From contig CAUEEP010000743.1 in NCBI GenBank assembly GCA_958450365.1, positions 1,480,001-1,544,000 of the forward strand: DNA of 64,000 nucleotides, in the 5' to 3' direction. The notes under the pieces are model-generated. The model was not told the DNA's origin, made no database searches, and saw only the letters and a list, made by a program, of their open reading frames with translations. This DNA comes from Mesorhabditis belari. Its lineage: Eukaryota > Nematoda > Chromadorea > Rhabditida > Rhabditidae. Below, one piece after another: positions 57,622 through 64,000 of the stretch (position 1 is the first letter of the stretch; each line of letters starts with the position of its first letter). Both the position numbers and the translations under genes were made by a program.

Positions 57622-60600
57622 ATGCTTCGCCGCCTAGGCGGGAGCTCGGGTTCACTTTGGAAACCGAAGAACCCCCATTCCCTCGAATATTTGAAGTAAG
57701 TTCATGAATATTTTCTACCAAACTATCCGAGTTTTGCCCATTCAGATATCTCCAAAACGTACTACAGAAAAATGAGAAGTTAACGGAACCAAATCGAAAG
57801 ATCATCGTAGAAGCACTTCGAGCTATTTCTGAAATCCTCATATGGGGAGATCAAAACGATGGAAGCGTTTTTGAGTATTTATTCATCGTTTTCCAACGTA
57901 ATACCAATTTAGTTTCTTCCTCGAAAGACAAATGCTTTCCCATTTTCTTCAAATTATGGAACAAGACACGGGTCTATTTGTTTCGGTACAATTACTTCAA
58001 ACGCTCAACATTCTCTTCGAGAACATTCGACATGAAACCTCACTATGTTTAGTACTCATTACAATCAATTACAGCTCCTTTTTTTCAGATTTCCTTCTAA
58101 GCAATAATCATGTTAATCATATAATCACTCATCGATTTGACTTCTCAAATGAAGAGATTCTCGCCTATTATGTCTCTTTCATAAAGACGCTTTCTATGCG
58201 CCTAAATCCTGCAACAATCCATTTTTTCTTTAACGAGGTAAGCGATTGAAATTGAAATTCTTTCAAAAGATAAACTCAGACAACAAACGATTTTCCTCTA
58301 CTTACCGAAACGCTCAAGTTATTCGATTCGAAAGAAACAATGGTAAGTATTACAAAGATGACACATGATTGAAAACTAATAACGCAGGTTCGTATCGCTG
58401 TTAGAACGGTTGTGCTCAATATCATTCGGGTTAAAGAAGAAGGCTTACAAAAATATTTGATCACCGCATTAAAGGTACTATTGAAATGCACAATTGAAAC
58501 ATTCTTAATTACAATATTTCAGGTTTATCTCTGTGATCTTATTGATCAATTAGTGGGAATGTCGATTGATCTTGACGTTTTTGTTCGATCTGCAGAAAAT
58601 GTTACAGCCAATCGAGAAAGACTTCGTGATAAAGTGAGTGCTGCTAAAATGACTATTTTCACAAAAAAAAGACAAGTGTTAACATTCTTATTTTAGGTGG
58701 ACGATCTCATCGACATTTTCCATTATGTGGGCGATTTGCTTGAGACAAATTCGATTGCTGATTCGCTCTCTTCACTACTCACATCAAGATTCATTTTCCC
58801 ATTACTTTTCAACTCATTGATAGCACGAAGGTAGTGCTTGTACTTGCGATTTGATTGCCATTCTAAAGTAAATTTTTAGAAACAATCAGGCCGTCCTACT
58901 AACTCCGATATCAGCATTGTTCTACGCATCACAGGTAACTTTAAAAAAAACAAACTTTACCTACATCTATTTAGATTCTTTTGGTCATTTCTCATCGACC
59001 GCTTATCCTTTCTTTCCTACAAGCTTTTCTTTTTGAAGACGCATCTATCCTATGCTCACAATGGGTCAGTTTTTGCGATGTAAAAACAAACTTTAACTTT
59101 GACTAATTGAAATCGCAATGAAACAAGATTTTAGATTCGATCTGAGGATTCTTATTGTTTACAAACTGCTCCACTTACCGATTCCACGATTTCAGAAGAA
59201 AGAGCTTTTTTTCACGGTCTATTGGCGGCTCTGGATAGTACACAAAATGATGATTATCTATCATTTTACGCCTTGATGGTCATTTATGCAATGCTACAAA
59301 ATAAAGGTAAGCAGAAAAAGCGAAAATCTTATATAAATCTTTTGGCAATTTGATTCTACAGACTGTAAGTTTACTGTAGTGTGGTGCTAAAGTTGTGGAG
59401 TTTTGTCGAATGAAATGCTTTATTTCAATGTTTACCGGTTTTTTTATCTAAAGTTCTATTTAGGTGATGTCAGCGACATTCTTGCTGCAGCAAGTATTCC
59501 CCATAATGGAGCAACTGGAACGGTTAGTCGTTCAAGCATATTTACCCTATGTTTTTGTTCAGAAATTTTACGAATTACATTCAATTTAGGTGGTGACGTG
59601 TGAGCCACGCATTGTCAAATGTCTCATCGACGTGGTATTCAAAAAGATTTCGATTATTTATTGGAATTGTAAACGATTTTTAGGTTGAATCTGCCGCTAA
59701 AGCAGATTCTCGTTTGAGGCCGATCACTCTTGAGCTCACTTGTATCGTATTACGACAACTTGTGCTAACCGTTGATGATGACAATACGGTAAACATGAGC
59801 ACTACAAACTACAAACATAAACTACGCACGCTTCTAACTTGTCTCAAATCTACCGAATTGATATGTATAGCTTAAAAAATAGAGAATCTCAAGAGCTTTT
59901 GAATGAGCCAAACACAGCCAAAAATATCAATGCTAAAGAAAGTTACAGTGGTTTTGGGCCTGACTCGATCGCTTCGAGTACAGTTCGTTTCGAGTCAGGA
60001 CTACAAACCACTGCAACTTTCTTTAGCATTGATATTTTTGGGTATGCTTGGCCCATTCGAAAGCTCTTGAAATTCTCTATTTTTGAGCTATAGATTATGT
60101 CGATTCGGCAGATTTGAAGCAAGCTAGAAGCGTTTGTAGTGTGATAGTTCGTCATTTTTGTAGTTTAGAGTGCCCATATCTAAAATATGGTATTGACTGA
60201 ATAACTAGTTTTTAATCGCAATTGTATTTCCAGTTGCATGAAGCAATTGCCAGAAGCGCTAGCGTTGTTCAAGCAGTTATGGGAACACACTTAGCAACAG
60301 CACTTTCAAAAGAACAACTTTTTTTGGAAATGTTCGAGGATGAGTATCACGAATTAACGGTGATTTTCCTTTAGATCAATGAACAAATCACTTATGTTTT
60401 AAAAGTGATTTTTAGACTCAAACTCTTCGTCTAAATGCAGTTGGCTGGGAAATGTTATTGCCTCCAGCAGCCTCGCCATTCTCCGGTTTACCTCTAAATA
60501 AACGTTTATCAAGCGGTCATGAGGAACGCGTCCGAACGGTAGCTTTTGTTTTTTTTTTTGCCAACCGTTAATATCAAATGCCTTAGAATATTCAACTATA

Positions 60601-62572
60601 TTTGCATACACGGAAACTGAAGCAGGATATGCTTGGTGAACAAGAGACCCATTTGCCATTACAGGTTGATAGACAAATCTCTTCAAAAAAATATCAAAGT
60701 TTCAGATCGATTTACATGCTGTAGTGCGTGTTGGAGATTGCATAAACTTGAGTAAGTTTTTGATTCATTTTCCATTTGCATTCAAATTTAGACAATTCTG
60801 ATTTGCTTTCTGTGACGGTTTCCTTCTCAAGACATGAGAAACAATCGCGTTTTTTGGTTACGGATAGGTTGCAATTGATTTTGGTTGAGCCGGATACAAA
60901 GAAAGCTGGATGGGCCATTGTAACGTTTGTCGGCCTTTTGCAGGTCAGCTCCCAAGAATTAAACTTTAAATTATGATTAAAGTGTGTTCCTCGCGAGTAA
61001 TGCGTTTTCTAAAACGCAAACTTGGAAAAAAAATTACCGTAGTTTTCATGAAAATTTTCGCCAAAAAAATCGAAGCACACATCCGCGCGAAAAAGTGATT
61101 TCTATAGGTTTGGAACCGGAAAGTAACCAATCGACGTAAAAAATCATCCTGATTCCAAATACGAAACTTTTTTTGAAATTCGTCTGACTGAATTTTTAAA
61201 AATTAATTTTTTCGTTTTTCCCATGTAAAAAAATGGGCTATTTTTGGGTTTGGAGCGCTATAAATTGCTGATATGAAGAGAAAAAGTCAAAACAAAGCAA
61301 CAAGTTTTGTTGGCATAGATCTTGAGAATGTTTTTGTGCAAAAATTATAGACATTGATCAAGTCGGCACAAACTAGTAGCGTTTTGAACGGGCGCAACTC
61401 GGATTTTTTAAGTTGGCACACTATAGTGTGGACGGAACGGCAAAAGTAGCCCTTCCGCGGTTAAGTTTCTATGTGTTTCCTATTCTTATTGGATGCAAGA
61501 TCAAAGGTGCCTCCGGAACTTTTTCCGGAGCGTAGCATACGGGCTCAGCTCCCCAAAAAATGGCGAAAAAACGGCGACGAGATATGACTCCTCTAAAAGA
61601 TATTCAGCTGTTTACCTGAATTGGTGGCGAATTGCCTTCAAATGTAAAGATATTCAATTTACTAGACGCTTCAATAGGATTACTCGAATTCAAATTTTGA
61701 CATAACAGAGCGTGTGGAACTAATTTGAAAGACAAAACGGCTAGATCAAATTACAGAAAATTGTCGACTTTTCTCTTTGTATAACTCCGTCTGTTTGTTT
61801 CCACAAGCTCTGATATGTCAAAATTTCGATTCTACGCCCTAAAATTACCTGGAAAAACAACTTTTGGAATAGAAATTGGTTAATATTAGCTTTTTAGAGC
61901 TTTTTTAAAACGCGAAAAAAGGTGCGCTAATGGGCAAGGTGCGGAAAAAAAGGTGCGCAAATGTCCGGGTGCGCAAAAAAAGGTCGCATTTGTCCCACTC
62001 CCGTAAAAATTACTCATGCAATTTTACTTGAGTATTTACTTTCTCTCAAAGTGTACACTCTGATTATGATAACAAGAAATCTTTTAGGATACACAAATCA
62101 CAGGCGACGCTTCGGATTCCCGTTCATTGCATGTGGTTGTTGAGTCACGTGCCGGAATCAAACGACCTGGACCGCTACTTTCAGCACGATTCATTTTTGA
62201 CGATCATATTCGATGTATGGCTGCAAAACAACGGCTGACAAAGGTTAACAAACATCAAATGACCAATTCATATCGAATTTTAGGGTAGACAAAATGCTCG
62301 TCAATTGAAGATGGGACTCATCTGTGACTTGCTTGGGTGTCGTACCGAGGTTCTCGCACGTTCAAACCCATACAAAATAGTTAAAGGATGTGCACCTGGC
62401 AGTGCAAGGAAACAGGTTTTTCGGTGAGATTTGATCGTTATCAAAAGGGTGTTTACAGCTGGACACACCCGCGAATGATGGACTCGGTTCGTCGAAATCT
62501 TCTTCGAACTCGATTCCTGAAGATCCGGTCACCTCTGCAAATCCGTCGGGATCGAAAATTCACCATATTTAG
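57622..62572 (+). CDS. gop-1: CLEC16A/Ema orthologue (GOP-1)
   Basis: Starts MLRRLGGSSGSLWKPKNPHS at ATG 57622. The FPL domain follows: YLQNVLQKNEKLTEPNRKII, EILIWGDQNDGSVFEY, GLFVSVQLLQTLNILFENIR, NHIITHRFDFSNEEILAYYV and MVRIAVRTVVLNIIRVKEEG. Later exons include DTPANDGLGSSKSSSNS and end KIHHI-stop at 62572. CLEC16A, Drosophila Ema and C. elegans GOP-1 are cytosolic endosomal/lysosomal proteins; GOP-1 promotes RAB-2 activation in phagosome and dense-core-vesicle maturation. The junction near 57870-57925 has no clean donor in the right phase, so the model is uncertain there. Introns contain a long foldback (59800-60165) and a roughly 1-kb insertion (60985-62010). Confidence 0.93.
59800..60165. 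mobile_element. Long foldback element in gop-1 intron
   Basis: Arms of about 170 bp are imperfect reverse complements: ATCAATGCTAAAGAAAGTTA against TAACTTTCTTTAGCATTGAT (near-match), and CTACCGAATTGATATGTATA against CATAATCTATAGCTCA..TCGATTCGGCAG. The centre is TCGCTTCGAGTACAGTTCGT. Confidence 0.85.
60985..62010. mobile_element. About 1-kb insertion in gop-1 intron, ends related to the 15965 foldback
   Basis: Non-coding sequence between exons ending about 60943 and starting about 62093. Its right end carries GGTGCGCAAATGTCCGGGTG and GGTCGCATTTGTCCCACTCC, the same words as the right end of 15965-16350. The left boundary is uncertain. No transposase is seen. Confidence 0.6.
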
Positions 62573-62579
62573 GGCATTG

Positions 62580-63035
62580 ATTAAACTATTTAGAATAGAT
62601 TTTTTTGAAAAGTTTAGTCTTTAAAAATTCTTGGTGCCACTGTAAATGAATCCCCTTCTTGGTTCTAGTTTCTCTTTTCTACAAAGTATATTCAGAACAA
62701 TGCACGAGTTCACTTCAGCCATATTGTTTCAAAAAAAAATATTATAGCTTCATTTATTTCAATCTTCTCTAATGATAACCCCCATTTTTTTTAGTTCATT
62801 CTGTGATAATTTTGTACATATTTTTACTTTTCATTGTTTATTTTAGGATCTCAAGATTTACGGTAATTTTGGAATAAACATTTGAACGAAAAGAAAGTTT
62901 ATAAATTTAAAGAAAACAATTTAACCTATTAAAATCTGAAAAGCTCCAAATGGGGCATTGAAATTTTTATTGGTTGCGATAAGATTTCCTAGGCGTCATT
63001 GTCGTTAGCAGAATTCTCTCAATTTTTACTTGGGA
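62580..63035. other. Intergenic between gop-1 and the vWA gene
   Basis: AT-rich, with no supported gene. An AATAAA-like word (GGAATAAACA, about 62872) may belong to the gop-1 3' end. Confidence 0.5.
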
Positions 63036-63038
63036 TAA

Positions 63039-64000
63039 ATGCTCTTTCTTTTCTTTTCATTCTTTATTCTACACGCAAATGCAATAACGGGTAAACAAAT
63101 TTCGAACACTTGCTAGAAACCATTGATTATGCTTTTTAGGGGCTACAGGGGGTTACATTAAGGGCTTACAGAATGTGATGTTTATCCGTGCTCTCGAGAT
63201 GTCATTATCGTTATTGATTCAACGGTCAACATGCTCAACGATGCAAATGTGAAATTGGTTGGTAAAAGCTTAGAAATTTTGATAATACAAAGATTTAGCA
63301 AATCGATTTTGTCAAAAGCTTGATTTCTGGTTGGAACCTTGGAAACGACAATGGTCTTTTGGTGAGTATTGAAAAAGATTTCATGAATGTACTAAATTCA
63401 GACACGAGTAGCCATTGTTGGCAATGGGATCTTGGAAATTATTGACACAACAGACTATCTTACGGTAATTCTATATCTATTATATATAAAAGAGTAGTGT
63501 CTGTCTGTCGGTCTGTTCTCGGGCGTGTTTCGATCAATAAAGCTAAAAATTCCTTAGAATAGATTGTAGTTGTGTCATTTAAAATCAAAAATTTAAGAAC
63601 TCAAAGCCGAGTGGCACGCGGGGTCGAACCCGGATTGTGTGGACGGTAAAAAAGCTAGCTCCTGACTGCGCTATGGCGACAAGGAGCGTCCGTCGCTAAA
63701 ACATCACTATCATGCAAAACATCCAGTTTTCGGCTGGTGCCAAAAGAAAAACTTTAAACGTGTTTAGGATGGAGTCGGACTACAAAACACGCTGAATCGA
63801 ATGGCGAACGAGGCCAGTCTCTACGGACTCAGCGATTTTCGTTTTAATCAGTTAACAGTATTGTCTTCAATTTAAAATGAATCAATTCTAGATTGATGGA
63901 TTGGATCAATCGAAAATACAACACAAATTACCCGTATCCGGCTCGTGATTTGAACAAAGTCGAGAAAAGGATTCTCGTGTTCACACCAGAAAAGTATTTT
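63039..64000 (+). CDS. Secreted von Willebrand factor A-domain protein (partial, runs off window)
   Basis: Exon 1 from ATG 63039 encodes signal peptide MLFLFFSFFILHANAIT. After an intron, ECDVYPCSRDVIIVIDSTVN, then MLNDANVKL, gives the MIDAS-like DxSxx motif in slightly altered form (DST). Next exons give IDFVKSLISGWNLGNDNG, TRVAIVGNGILEIIDTTDYL and, after an intron carrying a SINE, DGVGLQNTLNRMANEASLYG. This order (first strand with DxTxN, RVAIVxF-like strand, then L..TL..A) is a vWA domain as found in nematode secreted and C-type-lectin-linked vWA proteins. The 3' part lies beyond 64000. Confidence 0.75.
63478..63695 (-). mobile_element. tRNA-derived SINE, copy 2
   Basis: Same plan as 1858-2085: minus-strand head with TAGCGCAGTCAGGAG (A box) and GGTTCGACCCC (B box), the shared CCGTCCACACAATCCGGG stretch, body word TAGTTGTG, and tail with CAGACAGACACTACTC. 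A TTTTTT run sits between the A and B boxes. It is in an intron of the vWA gene. Confidence 0.7.

Noticed and set aside
61020..61700. Hidden gop-1 exons inside the long insertion
   Set aside because: No open frame matches CLEC16A, and flanking exons join in phase without it.

Overview
This is nuclear genomic DNA of a free-living, rhabditid-like nematode; I cannot name the species. The evidence is many short (about 40-60 nt) GT-AG introns with TTTCAG-type acceptors, nematode-typical families (DUF19/T20D4.11-like, saposin-like, ZP cuticlin, Ly6, CUB-less C-type lectin and vWA genes), clear orthologues of C. elegans unc-47, kin-19, let-767, rpn-13, utp-23 and gop-1, and Tc1/mariner, piggyBac and foldback elements. 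The sequence is AT-rich. There are no bacterial features.

Layout. 1-2947: SLC17-type transporter on the + strand. 3160-3510: 15-bp satellite. 3978-5816: DUF19 secreted protein on the - strand, with two MITEs in its introns. 5830-14000: gene-poor DNA holding a truncated copy of the unc-47 5' end, a 51-bp minisatellite and a P-glycoprotein-like ABC pseudogene arranged as a large imperfect palindrome. 14402-15366: saposin-like secreted protein (-). 16530-20696: trypsin-like protease (+) whose roughly 2-kb intron hosts a FLYWCH-type transposon-like gene on the other strand. 22300-23554: unrecognised ORF broken by a MITE. 23650-31430: a repeat-rich block of LINE reverse-transcriptase remnants, a mariner transposase remnant, a piggyBac element with intact TTAA duplications, composite tandem repeats and two homopolymer tracts that look like bad consensus. 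31620-32740: PPxY membrane protein (-). 33593-33959: tiny secreted protein (+). 34700-35050: C-type lectin pseudogene.

36890-64000 is gene-dense: unc-47/VGAT (+), a ZP-domain cuticlin-like gene with a very long linker (-), a Ly6/uPAR GPI protein (+), an SMAP-type ArfGAP (-), a let-767/HSD17B12-type reductase (-), the proteasome ubiquitin receptor rpn-13 (-), casein kinase 1 alpha kin-19 (-), a twin-CX9C mitochondrial protein and utp-23 only 30 bp apart (+), the CLEC16A orthologue gop-1 (+), and the start of a secreted vWA-domain gene (+) running off the right end.

The genes do not form one pathway. The functional clusters I can defend are: candidate head-to-tail transcription units (twin-CX9C gene - utp-23, perhaps gop-1, on +; let-767-like - ArfGAP on -); and two small secreted proteins that share a TATA box plus TGATAA-type GATA sites, the promoter style of intestinal effectors. 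The main theme of the window is mobile DNA in introns: nearly every long intron contains a foldback element or MITE. I did not find a clear new multi-gene system. The best leads are the in-frame TA-target MITE insertion in the 22.3-kb ORF, the inverted ABC-transporter pseudogene, the tRNA-derived SINE family, and the ZP protein with about 330 residues inserted between ZP-N and ZP-C. Exon junctions were read by eye and some are uncertain; where so, this is said.
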